DNA of 64,000 nucleotides from Cristatella mucedo (lineage: Eukaryota > Bryozoa > Phylactolaemata > Cristatellidae), in assembly GCA_009760855.2 (NCBI GenBank), contig WPIO01000016.1, positions 2,566,001 to 2,630,000 on the forward strand. Reading direction: 5' to 3'. A program made the position numbers and the translations under genes. The notes under the pieces were generated by a model that was not told where the DNA came from, did no database searches, and saw only the letters and a list, made by a program, of their open reading frames with translations. Below are positions 46,663-58,275 of the stretch, piece by piece; position 1 is the stretch's first letter; each line of letters starts with the position of its first letter.

Positions 46663-47125
46663 TGCATGCAGTATGAGTAAGAGTATAACCCAAGTATGAC
46701 AAAATGACCTTGCCATGTGCCGAGCACTTCCTCTTTTCGTTGAGGGTCAGCCGCTGACCCTGAGCTCAACCTTGAGCACGAAAAGTTCGCTTCGCTCCCT
46801 CAGGTGCTATCTTATCTTTGAAATTGGACTCAGAAGAGGCCAAGAGGCTTAGGAGCTCTGCCGGTAGGGCGAAGGTTAAGAACGAGCGGAGTGGAGGGAG
46901 GGGACGTAGGAAAGCGAAGCAAATGCATTCTCGGCTAAAGCGCCATCCAGCGCCTTCCATCTCACTTCCGGGCATTAAGGGCCGAGCTGCTCGACAAAGC
47001 AGCGAAAGGAGCTCAAAGGGGAATCGGAGGAAAGACGGTCGGCTCATCGTCGCAGCGAGGATGCGCACTTTCACAGGTTATAGGTCATAGGTTCACGGGT
47101 CGCAGGTTAGAGGCCGCGCGCGCGC

Positions 47126-47126
<1 letters not shown>

Positions 47127-47156
<30 letters not shown>
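47127..47156. repeat. (TG)n microsatellite
   Basis: About 14 TG units after a (CG)n start, in Gene B intron 1. Confidence 0.95.
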
Positions 47157-47157
<1 letters not shown>

Positions 47158-47536
47158 ATGGGGCAAACGACGAGCGATAGACCGAGGCCGAGTGTGAGCC
47201 GCCGGCACCGCCAGCGAGCAGGAAAGCGAGTGCGCGCCGCGCTCAGCCAGCGACGGAGCGAGCGTGCGAGCGTGCGAGCGTGCGTGCGTGCGTGCTCGGT
47301 TGACTTCCAGAGAGACTTTGAGAGGCGCTCAGCGAGCGAGGGAGCGAGAAGTCCGCTCTGCGGAGCGCCTTGTTCGCTACCCGTTCGGTTTCAGCGAGAT
47401 CAATGTCTAGGCTGGCCGCTTGAATGAATGATGAATAATGAAAAAAGAAGTTAATCTCAGGCTGGCCAACGAGTGCTTGCAGTACGTGCAGCTCGGCTCG
47501 AAGACTCGAACGTGCTGCTGCCTATTTACACTGCAG

Positions 47537-47696
47537 GTGGTCCTCCCTGAAACGACAAGCCCAGCTCTCTCTCTGTCGTGCTCGGCCTACGTTCACCAGG
47601 CTCAGCTCGCTGGCATTGCCGTATCCGGTGACGTCGAACCGAGCGTGGTGGTGGTGGACTTTGGTGATGGCAGCTCACAGCCTGTCCGCATGAGAG
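47537..47696 (+). CDS. Gene B exon: PKD segment with FGDG
   Basis: The acceptor ctatttacactgcag joins exon 1 in phase 0; the exon ends at AGAG|gtgcga in phase 1. The peptide reads VVLPETTSPALSLSCSAYVH then GIAVSGDVEPSVVVVDFGDG. 'VVDFGDGSS' is the standard PKD WDFGDGS strand with Val for Trp. The other half of this PKD fold (HxY...G) is not in the next exon found. Confidence 0.65.
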
Positions 47697-47806
47697 GTGC
47701 GACCTGATGCTCAGTCCTCTGCATACTGTCTGTACGTTGTCATACTGCGAACGTGCTTGCGAGCGCCGAGCATGGCAGACGGTTCATGCACCTTTCCTTA
47801 CCTCAG

Positions 47807-47811
<5 letters not shown>

Positions 47812-47845
<34 letters not shown>
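47812..47845. repeat. (TA)n microsatellite
   Basis: About 17 TA units after Gene B exon 47,537-47,696. Confidence 0.95.
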
Positions 47846-47851
<6 letters not shown>

Positions 47852-47889
47852 AAATATTCAGCGACACAAAAGTTATATAAACGTTTAAG

Positions 47890-48235
47890 TGCACATGCTT
47901 CCTTCGTGGCCGACTGACGTAACAAAATCTTCTGAGGGTGACGACGTTTCAGGAAAAGCTAAATAGCCCCTGTTTCTCATAGCATTTGGTGGGTCCTACT
48001 GATTCTTCCTCTTTGTGCTTATGCATTCTGAAACTGCGCATCCTACCAATAACCATACTTACATATTAAAAATTTGCATGTTACCTCTAACCATGTTGTA
48101 TTTGCTGACATGTGGATGTTACCACCAAGTATTTGATTGGGCTTTCTTTACAGAGTATACAAAGTGCCAAGCTAGAGATCTCTACAGGCGCTATACAGAC
48201 ACACTAATACATATCCATATGTATAAAATATATTA
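47890..48235 (+). mobile_element. Diverged L2-like 3' fragment
   Basis: Degraded L2 3' end in the Gene B intron after exon 47,537 (gacgacgtttcaggaaaagc, then cataaccatacttacat) with the aagtgcca...agagatct end. Confidence 0.55.
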
Positions 48236-48289
48236 TTGTAGTTTAATATAAATTTAATAATATAATTATAGACATTATTATTGTTATTA

Positions 48290-48465
48290 TTGTTAGTGCT
48301 GTTTAACTCAGTAGGTAAAACGCTCGTTCTTCAAGAGCGAGGTCGTCGGTTCGGATCCTGCAGTTGGGCAATCCTATTTAGTACGTCTGCAAGCGTGGGG
48401 ATAGCCGATAAGACTCTTCTGCCGCTATGTACATGAGGCTGTCAAATCAGCTAATATTAATTTTA
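48290..48465 (+). mobile_element. tRNA-derived SINE (family 1), best head
   Basis: The head resembles a tRNA: taactcagtaggtaaaacg (box A-like), then ggttcggatcc (box B-like). The body follows (gggcaatcctatttag, then aagactcttctgccgctatg) and ends near gaggctgtcaaatcagct. Eight other copies are in the window. It is not called as a functional tRNA gene because the acceptor-stem pairing is not evident and the same body recurs. Confidence 0.7.
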
Positions 48466-49239
48466 GCTTTTGATCAGACTTGTCTCGTGGAAAATTGTTG
48501 TTGCCTTTCCTTTATCTTACGATTTTTAACTCAGCGAAAGCTATGGCATTTGGGTGCCAGACCGGTCGAAGGGAGTTAGCGGAAGTGAATGAGGGAAGTG
48601 GGCGGAAGTTTAAGTGGGCGTAAGTTTATTAACTGTAACGAAGCAACTTTCATTCAGTTGGACAGCCATCTTGATATTGCACGAGTCTCTGATGGGAACA
48701 CGAACCGCGTGCCAAGACCTTTGTCGTTTGGTGCTTTTCACTAAACTTTGTAGCTAAATATCAGCTGCTACTAACGAAAAGGTGAAGCACTCCCAAGCAC
48801 GCTCCGTAATGATTAAACTAACGAATTTGCCTGACGTCATGAAAGAACTAAAATTCTTTCTATGCACTTTCGTGTGGAACATATTTCTAGTCACAGTTAC
48901 ATGTTAGAGTCATATTCAAATTTATTGGTCTGCTGGGAAACAAAGACCCGAGGGGATTTACTAGGATCGTATTTTTATTTACAAACTATTGTTGGGAGCG
49001 GCGAGGACTATGTCAGACCTATTGTCAATGGCAGATTGAGTGCCACGTGGGTAATACTAGAAGATCTTTCTTTTTAGCGATTCTCTTGTAGCTCGTTACA
49101 ATCACTCCTTTGTAACAGACTGTGCGACGACAAGGGATCAAAGCATTCCGCCGCAGTTTTGCCGTAGTTACGACAAAGACGTGCAGCAGTTGTGGCTTAT
49201 TTGCTGCTTCTTTTATACTCGTTAAACTGCTCTTTATCA

Positions 49240-49375
49240 GCGTTTGAGGTCAAGATGATCACCGTGCCCACCAAGGTCTTAGGTTTAAGCCCAGCGGCTG
49301 ATGCGAAGCACCTTCGCGAAAAGATTCAGTGATCTCAGGGAACCGTACAAATGAATGGTATTTATTTACCATGCT
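49240..49375 (+). mobile_element. SINE family 2, diverged
   Basis: Head gtgcccaccaaggtcttagg, tail gaagcaccttcgcgaaaaga and cgtacaaatgaatgg. It lies 150 bases upstream of the Gene B exon at 49,531. Confidence 0.5.
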
Positions 49376-49530
49376 GCGGATGCGCTCAGCAAGAATTCGC
49401 CAATTATTCAGTCAGTTTGAGAGCCTACGGGCGACGGGCCTGATACAAAGTAGAGTGAACGCGTCCGTTGCGCATGCGCGTGCCTCACTTGCTTGGCCTC
49501 CGTCTCCTGGCCTCCGCTCTCGCTCTCCAG

Positions 49531-49764
49531 ATCGACGCTACCGTCGATCTCACGCCTGCGCACAGTGAAGCGGTGTCGGATCGGCCCTATGAGCTCCGCA
49601 CCGCTGTGCTCGTAGGTACGAGCGTCGTGAGCTACTCCATGCAATCGCTACTGGCCATCAGCGGATCTACGAAGACATTTGTGCCCGGAATCTTTATTTC
49701 AAAGCCTGGCAAGATAATTGGGGCTCAATACTCTACGAGAGATGCATCAGCCTGTACCCTGAGC
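49531..49764 (+). CDS. Gene B exon
   Basis: The acceptor follows a long pyrimidine tract (cctggcctccgctctcgctctccag) and the donor is consensus CTGAGC|gtaagt. Exactly 78 codons, phase 0 to 0. The peptide runs IDATVDLTPAHSEAVSDRPY to ISKPGKIIGAQYSTRDASAC. 'sKPGKiigaqyS' resembles the pG-x-Y strand of Ig-like repeats. Its phase shows that an exon is missing between it and 47696. Confidence 0.6.
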
Positions 49765-49784
49765 GTAAGTATGTACTAAGCATT

Positions 49785-49862
49785 CGATCGTTCTTCCTTT
49801 GCAGCAAATGTAAAGTGCCTAGTAACAGATCGAGCTATTAGAGAGCGCTGTATCTACATATT
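49785..49862 (+). mobile_element. L2 3' tail scrap
   Basis: gcagcaaatgtaaagtgcct followed by agatcgagctattagagagc; it lies about 20 bases after the donor of Gene B exon 49,764. Confidence 0.5.
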
Positions 49863-50732
49863 TTCACCGAGTCCGTCAGGGTGCAAGGGTCGGAGTGCCA
49901 CAAGGTAAGGGCTTGAGCGCCTGCGTCAAACGCCGGAGAGCGACGAGAGCGACGCTGGTAATCGCTGGAAATATCAGAGGCGCAGGTGGGCGCACCTGCA
50001 AAAAATGCCGAAGCTAGGAAGGACTGCAGCCTGAATATAGGCTGCTATTTCCGCTGTTGTGTAGTTCAGCGTGACAAAATCATTCAGAGCCCGACCAGCT
50101 GATCGCCGCCGCAGATCTGTAGGTCGTTGCTGCGAGCGGGCTCGGAGAATTCTAGGGGCGGGTCCTAGGTAATCTTGGCACGCTTTGCACATGACTAACT
50201 TGAACGATAATACTTACAACAATACTGAAGATAAATGATTAATGTTTTGAATAGCCTTCTAACAGATTCAAATACAGTCCCTCTTTACCTCTCTGTAAGG
50301 GCAACGAAAAATGGCCTACGTATAGGTAGTCATTGGTAAACGAATATCAGCACTTTTTTCTACAAGTTTAGATGTTTGTGGGAGTCAGTAGACTGCCAGA
50401 ATCTTATAATAGTCGCAACACTCGCGTCAGGTAATTGCAACCGCAATGATAGAAAAAATAGATTGAAGAATCGTAGCTGCAGAGTCGCTGCTTCCTGCTT
50501 AAACAACGTCTGTCCTTTCAAAAAGATTGCCCAGCTAGCACCGGTTCTCATGCAGAAGTGATTCAGTTTCGCTGCGAAAAAGAGCCTGCAGCTCTCTCGT
50601 GAAATTCAAAATGATAGCAGAATATTAACGATGGAGGGTTCTGGTCGACGGAGGAGTCCGCACGTGAGTCAGGCAGGCATGTGGGCCTGTAGGGTGATAC
50701 TTCCCGTGACAGGTGAGCCTGCCGGACATCAA

Positions 50733-50734
<2 letters not shown>

Positions 50735-50823
<89 letters not shown>

Positions 50824-50908
50824 TATATATATAATATATATATATATATTATATATATATATATATATTTACATTTATATATATGTAATATATATATATA
50901 TATACTTT
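50735..50908. repeat. Long (TA)n microsatellite
   Basis: About 170 bases, mostly TA with rare tgta and ttac interruptions, in a Gene B intron. Confidence 0.95.
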
Positions 50909-51949
50909 GAGCTCAATGAAAGACTTGAGGCATAGCGTAAGGTCATCGAAGCCTTCACAGGTTCAGGTAGTGGCACACCTGGCAGCGTGGGAAGAATCGA
51001 CAGAGCTGATGCCAGGCAGCATTAAGCGTGGGTATTGAGATCCAGAAACGCAGGGAGCCGTTCTAGAATCAACGATCAAGTCGCTAAGTCATGCAAGTAC
51101 ATTTTTCGAACGTGACGGCTGTGTGTAAGTGGCAGGCGACATCGCGCCTCAGACTCACAGGGATGGCCAGAGCAGCTAAAATTCTGTACGACGTGACTCG
51201 CCGACCAGCGAGGCACCACTGAAAAGTCGCGAGACCTGCTTCTGCGATCAAATTCTGGCCTCGTAGGCCTGACGGGTCGAAAGTAATAAGCTACGCGGGT
51301 CACTTCATAGCCTTTCAATCAATGACACCGCTCATCACTCATCGAGCTGCGCTCATCCCTAACTGCTCTTCTCATGGCGCTCGCTCATTGCTCAATGCTC
51401 CGTTCAGGCGCTCCGCTCATCGCTCATTTTCCGCTCGCCGTTGCGCTCGGCTCATCGCTCATTGCTCTGCTAATAGCTCAATGCTCCGCTCATAGCCCAG
51501 TGCTCTGCCCATAGCTCAATGCTCAATTTTTTTCCTTTGCTAATCTTTCGAATAAGTTTTGGTTGCGTTTATGAGCTTCAAGGCGAGTTAATAATATTAG
51601 CTGATACCAGGTGATACTAGAATTAGGCTCCTTGATTGGGAGGATGCCGTAGTGAAGCCGATTGTAGCATTTGCCGTGTTGACCGACACTCTGGCAAGTA
51701 CTCAAAGTTTGGGCTATAGTAAAAAAAAGAGACAGGATTGACTTTTTGCCAGACCGAGGTATTATTCGTTCTTTGAAAATTCAGAAGTCCCTTAAGTTCG
51801 CTATTATCAATTTTGAAAGCGACGAGGCCGTCGGACCGTGTGACTTTGGCTGACTTCCGGTTTCTTTTCACTAATGCCACTTTCCGGCACCCGGGCCGCT
51901 GGGAGCGGCCACCTGTGGCACGAGGTGTCAGTGGCTCGGCGATCGTCAG

Positions 51950-52330
51950 CTCACAAACAGTTGGCGAAGGGAGCCACCTTCAGAGTGGTGCGGACACTTC
52001 GCTCAGCACTGCTGCCGTGTTCAAAACCTGTTGAAGGTGCGCCGGCCCGTCTGCAGAGGCGGAACGACCTACTGCTACCGAGCGAGAATGTGCATCGGCC
52101 GCAGTCTGAGCTGCGATCGGCTGCCGACGTCTGCGGCCATGGCGGTTCGCTGCGAGACTGCCTCTAATCAACGCTACGTCACCGCGACGAGAGCCTGCGC
52201 GAGCGGAGCCGCAGTGCTGCCGCGTGACCCACAATCTTTCGACGCGAGCTCGTACGAAGAAATCGCCGAGATCGCAGTGAATCAAACCGAGTTGATCTGC
52301 TCAAGCCAACGATTTTATAGCGCTGTCGAT
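51950..52330 (+). CDS. Gene B exon: Cys-rich segment
   Basis: It ends at GTCGAT|gtaaga in phase 0. The peptide includes VCRGGTTYCYRARMCIGRSL, SAAMAVRCETASNQRYVTAT and YEEIAEIAVNQTELICSSQR. Cys spacing and an NQT glycosylation site fit a secreted domain. The 5' edge is uncertain: AG sites at 51949, 52006 and 52036 all give phase 0. Upstream, another frame (51,813-52,034) is open and Ser/Thr-rich (GVSGSAIVSSQTVG), so the real exon may be longer with a frame error near 52,020. Confidence 0.5.
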
Positions 52331-52455
52331 GTAAGACGAGGGCATCGGATCGGCTCTCTCTCTCTGGCTCTCTCATTCGCTCGCGAAAGAGCTCCAGGAA
52401 GCAAGTTCTTTGCACTGCTTTTAATCGCGTCGCCTGGTCTCGCCTCGTCGCTCAG

Positions 52456-52596
52456 GTTCTACCCGGAGATATTGTCGTGGCCGTGCAGGCGAGCACTTGC
52501 GTTCTGAAAGCGTATAGCGGAAGCAGCGGCGCGGTGGCAACTAATTCGTCCACCAATCGGCTGCTTCTGTCCATAGTTTCTTACGGCTCGGCCAGG
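52456..52596 (+). CDS. Gene B exon
   Basis: The acceptor is cgcctcgtcgctcag and the donor GCCAGG|gtgagc. Exactly 47 codons, phase 0 to 0: VLPGDIVVAVQASTCVLKAY, then NSSTNRLLLSIVSYGSAR. Alternating hydrophobic residues suggest beta-strands, and NSS is a glycosylation site. It sits 125 bases after the previous exon and joins directly to the HAY exon at 52715, so together they could form one PKD-like unit. Confidence 0.65.
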
Positions 52597-52714
52597 GTGA
52601 GCTGAATGAGGTGGAATTGTTTGAGAAAAATCTAGTGCCCACCGGCGCCCTCTGACCTACTCACGTCGTTCACTGGGTCGTAGCGAGTCATCGTTTTTAT
52701 ACCTTCTCTTGCAG

Positions 52715-52856
52715 GTGCTTCACGCTTACAGCTCCTGTGGTTTCTTCAACGTTACTGCGAATTTAAACAACTACTCTACGGGTGTAACGGCTTCGTCGAC
52801 CCTGAAATCTGTGCCGAGCATTTACAACGTCACAATACTTCCGCCTGTGCTTTACG
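52715..52856 (+). CDS. Gene B exon: PKD segment with HAY motif
   Basis: The acceptor is taccttctcttgcag and the donor TTTACG|gtagtc, phase 0 to 1. The peptide VLHAYSSCGFFNVTANLNNY, then STGVTASSTLKS and YNVTILPPVL, carries the HxY-x-x-x-G-x-[FY]-x-V-x-x-x-x-x-N pattern that ends PKD repeats, plus three N-glycosylation sites. The next exon lies 8 kb away across an intron packed with L2 elements. Confidence 0.7.
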
Positions 52857-52984
52857 GTAGTCCACCATTTCATTTGGTTCCGCCATTTCGTTCGGTTTCG
52901 CCATTACGTAGGCTCTAAGCTGTGACTGGTGTCAATAAGGATATAGAAAGTGATCGTATATACTAGCCGCGGAGTCTCAATCCG

Positions 52985-53300
52985 GTGTTATAGTGCTCAT
53001 ACCAAGCTCTAATCAGCTTCAAATCATTTGCAGACAGTGCTGTTACTACTTGTGCTCCCAAAGCCTGGAACTCACTATTCATAGACATTCCTTAATGCCT
53101 AACGTTCTGACGACGTTAAAAAAAAGCTGAAAATGCACCTGTCCTTAACAGTATTTGCTGGTCTCAGTGTGAATTTTCTTTTTTTGGTGCTTTCGCGTGC
53201 TGAAACTGCCTGATTTAATTGAGAAATTTCCATGCTTCCTTTACGCTTATTTAAAGTACGTAGAAAGAGATTTTTATTTCTAAGAGACCGGTGAAAAAGA
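52985..53300 (+). mobile_element. Diverged L2-like 3' fragment
   Basis: Matches the LINE 3' part at low identity: ctcccaaagcctggaactca, then the aaagcgcct-like and agagattt segments. Coding capacity is lost. It lies in Gene B intron 6 just after exon 52715-52856. Confidence 0.55.
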
Positions 53301-53737
53301 TCTAGCATTCGTTTTGGTACTTTTATTATTGCCCATTGTAAGCTCGTCTGATAGCTGCCAAAGCAACTTCTGTGGCTACGAAAAGTAGGCCACTGCATTT
53401 GCAAGCATTTAATTTTGGTTCAAACCGGTATACACAAGCTGATCTGAGCTATAGCAGCTGGTGCTGTATGAGAAGAGGCAGTTTTGTGATTTAGACTTAC
53501 AAATTTTGTGATTAATCTGACCTCGAATCCATTAACTGCTAATCTATCAAGTGGTGCTTGAAGCTATTGAAAGCAATTTATCCTATATACAGTGTTTATA
53601 CAGATCATATCAGACGTATATATAAATACACACACACCTATACATGCACGTTTTCTCTTCAAATTATAATGAGCAGAATAGTCATGCGGAATGTGGCTCC
53701 TGTCTCTTTCCGACCCATATGGACCTTATTTTCCCGG

Positions 53738-56455
53738 TTTATACTCTTGCTCTTGCCGATTTTATTGCCAAGCATAATCTAGGCTTTCACTTCAATGCGG
53801 ATGACACTCAGTTGAACCTTTGCTTTGACGCTTTCAGCACCGAATTTCGTACATTGACAGACTCATTATCTTTTGTGACTCATGTGCATGGCCCTACCCA
53901 CATCAAGGGTCACACACTCGACCAAATTTTCTCATATAACTGCACTTTGTCATCACCAGTTATCACCAAATCCTGCTTATCTGACCACATGCAGATCTCA
54001 TTCAATCTACAGTGTGTGCCCACATTCTCCTCTAAAATAGCCTGTGAATCGCGAAACCTCTAGACCCTTGACATCGATGCTGTCCGTGCGAGCATATCTG
54101 CTTCACCTTTGCTGCTCAGTCCTCCCTCCGATCTGTCATCACTGGTAGATTGCTACAACACGACACTAGCTGACACGCTCGACGAGTTTGCACCTTTGAC
54201 AAAGCGCACTGTGCGCCCCCGCCCAGACGGCCTATGGTTTACCACAGACATTAAACTAGCCAAGTCTACTAAACGAAAGCTTGAAAAGGCATACAAAAGA
54301 TCCAGACTAACTGTCCATCGACAGGCATACGAAGACTACTGTAGGTCGTACCAATCGATCCTAGCAAAGGCTAAGTCTAGCTTCTATAGAAACATTGTTG
54401 AATCACAGATGCACAATCCAAAAACGCTGATGTCGACAATAAACCATCTCCTCAACCGTTCCCAGGTTAGCTCCTTACCTGATGATCCTTGTGATGATCT
54501 AGCCGATCGCTTCTCTCGATTCTTTGTGCAGAAGATAGACAAAATCAGGGAATCCATCCCTGCGATGACAACCTTCCCACCAGAATGCTGTTCCTCGGTT
54601 CCTGGCTGCGCCTCAATGTCTGCATTTAAACAGGTCACTAGTGATGTAGTCCTAAAGCTCGTATCTCAATCAAAGAAGACAACAAGTCCACTGGACCCTA
54701 TTCCCACTGTCCTGCTCCTACGTTGCATTGATCTGCTGCTGCCATGCATAACCAACGTCATTAATATGTCATTAGCCTCAGGTCAGGTCCCAGCACCTTT
54801 CAAAAAAGCTGTAGTCAGGCCACTTCTCAAGAAAGCTACACTAGACCAAGAGAACTTAAGCAACTACCGCCCAGTCTCCCTTCTACCATTCTTATCAAAG
54901 ACACTGGAACGGGTCGTGGCAGACCAGCTGAACTCGTATATCGAAACCTCACACGTTGCTAGTAAGTTCCAGTCTGGCTTTAGAGCTAATCACTCCACAG
55001 AGTCAGCATTGCTTCGGGTATACAACGACCTACTTAGGAATGCAGACATGGGTAGAGTGTCTCTTCTTGTTTTGCTCGATCTTTCGGCAGCTTTTGATAC
55101 CATCGATCACAAAGTACTTCTAGAGCGCCTCTCATCTCGCCTGGGCATCACTGGCACTGCTCTGCAGTGGTTCAGGTCCTATCTCAGTGGGAGACTCCAG
55201 AGTGTTGACGTGAATGGACAAAGATCATCTGAAGTACCTCTAAAATATGGAGTACCTCAGGGCTCTGTGCTAGGTCCGGTCCTTTTCACCGTTTATACTC
55301 TCCCTCTCGCTGATGTGATTGCCAAGCACAATCTAGGCTTTCACTTCTATGCGGATGACACTCAGTTGTACCTTTGCTTTGATCCCTCCCAGCCTTCGAG
55401 CACCTCAAATTCTCTCAACTCACTTGCTGCATGCATTGATGACATCCGATCATGGATGGCAGCAAATTTTCTAAAACTAAACGATGATAAAACTAACTTA
55501 CTAGTTATGGGCAAACCTAGTGTTAGTCAGAAATTGGAAAGGCTGACTTTCAAAATTGGCTCTGCCAGCATATCTCCAGTTGCATCAGCTCAAAATCTAG
55601 GTGTCATATTCCAAAGCGACTCTCTCTCGTTAGACGACCGCATCAGCTCCACAGTCAAATCAGCCTATTTTCAGCTTCATAACATTGCTAAAATTAGGGC
55701 TTGTTTAGATAAGGCTACCACATCTAAGTTGGTCCATGCATTCGTGACATCTCGTCTCGACTTCTGCAACTCACTGCTTACTGGCCTACCAGCATGTGCG
55801 ATCAGGCGATTGCAGCTGGTGCAAAACTCTGCAGCTAGGCTTGTCTGTCGTGAGCGTCGCAGTTGCCACATTACTCCACTTCTCGCCGACCTGCACTGGT
55901 TACCAGTCAAGCAATGGATTGACTTCAAGGTTTTGTCGCTCACTTTTAGGTCTCTTCATTCTATGGCTCCAGCCTATCTTTCAGATACACTACCCCATCA
56001 GGCAAAGCATCGTACCACTCGCTTTTCGGAATCCAACAGTCTAGAAATACCTCGTACAAACCTTAAATCCTTTGGAGACCGTGCATTTAGCTCGTATGCT
56101 CCCACAGCCTGGAACTCCCTCCCGACCTGCATCAGAACATCCCCTGACCTGACCACATTTAAAAGAAACTTAGAAAAACATACCTATTTAGGACAGCATT
56201 TAGTGGGTCCTTGTGATTCGTCCACGATGTGCTTATGCGTGCTGACACTGTGCATGCTGCCACTAACCACATTTGCATGCTGACCCAGTGCATGTAACCC
56301 CTAACCATGTTATTCATTTTGTTTGTTTTTCAAGCATGATTTTACTTACTATTCTATTGCGTATCACTTTGCAGCAAATGTAAAGCGCCTAGAAAGAGAT
56401 TAAGTTCTCTGAGGGCGCTTTATCAAGTGCAATATTATTATTATATTATTGTTCC
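53738..56455 (+). mobile_element. L2/CR1-like LINE, near-complete ORF2 C-terminal two thirds
   Basis: A non-LTR retrotransposon on the Gene B strand, inside intron 6. The frame from about 53,830 gives an endonuclease C-terminus (GPTHIKGHTLDQIFSYN, LSDH), then one in-frame TAG at 54,061, then a 724-codon open frame to 56,283. Reverse-transcriptase motifs are clear: DLSAAFDTIDHKVLLERL, VPQGSVLGPVLF and YADD at 55,348-55,359. The C-terminal region contains LHWLPVKQ and AWNSLPT. A one-base insertion near 56,175 (run of A) replaces the last residues. The 3' UTR ends in gcgctttatcaagtgc and an ATT-type tail. The 5' start is a misplaced RT fragment (53,738-53,832). Confidence 0.85.
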
Positions 56456-57385
56456 TCCCAGCCTTGTATCGCGTCTAATTCTCTCAACTTCCTTGCCACA
56501 TGCATTGATGACGTCCCCACATTGATGGCAGCAAGCTTTTTTAAATTGAATGATAATAAAACAAACTTACTAGTTATAGGGAAAAAAGTGTGATTCAGAA
56601 TTTGAAAAATCTTACGTAACAATGCTAAAATTCGGGCTTAATTAGACATAGATGCCACAAATAAATTGGTCCATGCACTTGGGACATCTCTTCTTGACTT
56701 CTGTGACTCACTGCTTGCTGGTCTACCGGCCTGTGCACTCTGGCGCTCAGAGCTGGTTTAAAATTCAGCAGCTAGCTTTGCTTGTCGTGAGCATCACATT
56801 TGCAACGTCTCATCACTTCTCGCCGACCTGCACCGACTCCCAGTCAAGCACTGACACAACACACGACTCCAAGGTTTGGTCACTCACTTTTTGGCCCCTT
56901 CATTCTTTTGCTCCAGCCTACCTATCAGATATACTTCGCCATCCAGGCAAAGCTTTGCACCACTAGCCTTTTGGAATCTGACTGTTTACCTTCACATAAC
57001 AAAAATCTCAAATCCTTTGGAAACCGTGCCTTTAGTTCGCATGCTCCCAAAGTCTGGAACTCACTCCTGACTTGCGTCAAGACATCTCCAGACGCGTCCA
57101 AATTTAAAAAGAAACTAAAAACGCATATATTAATCATAGCATCTAGTGGGGCCCTGTGATTTGACCTTGATGTGCTTATGAGTGCTGACACTGTGCATGC
57201 TGCCACTAACCATACTTGGATGCTGACCCTGTGCACGTCACCCCAAGCCCTGTTATTGTTGCTGTTTTTTATTGAGCATGCTACCACCAATCATTCCATC
57301 GTGCTTCCTTAGTAGCAAATTTAAAGTGCCTATAGAGAGATTGAGCTCTCCAGGAGCTCTATATCAAATGCGTTATTACTCTTAT
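56453..57385 (+). mobile_element. L2-like LINE fragment, older
   Basis: It begins abruptly where the tail of the 53.7-kb copy ends, at a point equal to about 55,387 of that element. It has an internal deletion of roughly 100 bases near 56,610, many stops, and the usual 3' end (aaagtgcctatagagagattgagctctc). Three same-strand L2 pieces follow one another here. Confidence 0.75.
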
Positions 57386-57599
57386 AATTATGGAAGTGAT
57401 CCCGTCTATTGCAATGTTCTGGGTACGCCTAACGAAGAACAACTGTATCGGAGCTTTTTCGAAAGAGTAGTGCTTTATAAAATCTACGTAAAAAAATTAG
57501 GAAACTCGCAGAGAGCTCGCACACTCCATATATAAGCTTGAAATGGCTATGGCTCTCAGTTAAAGGATAAAAGGAATGCGTTCGTAATAAACAGGCTCT

Positions 57600-58275
57600 T
57601 TCCCAACTCACTGCTTGCTGCCCTACCGGCATGTGCAATCAGGCGATTACAGCCGGTGCAAAACTCCACAGCTAGGCTTGTCTGTCGTGAGCGTCCCAGT
57701 TGCCACATCACACCACTTCTCGCTGACCTGCACTGGCTATCAGTCAAGCAACTGATCGACTTCAAGGTTTTGTCACTCACTTTTATGTCACTTCATTCTT
57801 TGGCTCCAGCCTATCTCTCAGATCTACTCCCCACCAGGCCAATCATCGTACCACATGCTTTTCAGAATCCAAGAGCTTACCAATACCTCGTATAAACCTC
57901 CAATCCTTTGGAGACCGTGCATTCAGTTTTTATGCTCCCAAAGCCTGGAATTCACTCCCAAAGTGCGTCAGAACATCCCATGACTTGACCATATTTAAAA
58001 AGAAAAAAACCTATTTAGGACAGCATTTATTGGGTCCATTTGATTCGTCGTTCATGCGCTTATGCGTGCTGACACTGTGCATGCTGCCACTAACCACATT
58101 TGCATGCAGACCCTGTGCATATAACCCCTGACCATGTTATTCATTTTGTTTGTTTATCAAGCATGATATTACTCATCATTCAATTGCATTTCCCTTTGCA
58201 GCAAATGTAAAGCGCCTAGAAAGAGATTGAGTTCTCTGAGGGCGCTTTATCAAGTGAATTGTTGTTATTATTTTT
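57600..58275 (+). mobile_element. L2-like LINE 3' fragment
   Basis: It starts at the segment coding LLAALPACAIRRLQPVQNST and runs to the tail gcgctttatcaagtgaattgttgtt. Frames are broken. It is the third L2 piece in the Gene B intron in the same orientation. Confidence 0.75.

Noticed and set aside
48300-48375. Functional tRNA gene
   Set aside because: Box A/B-like elements are present but no clear acceptor stem pairing is seen, and the same sequence continues into a SINE body found elsewhere.
51340-51530. Degenerate gctcatcgctcattgctc stretch
   Set aside because: Imperfect short repeat without clear unit or function.
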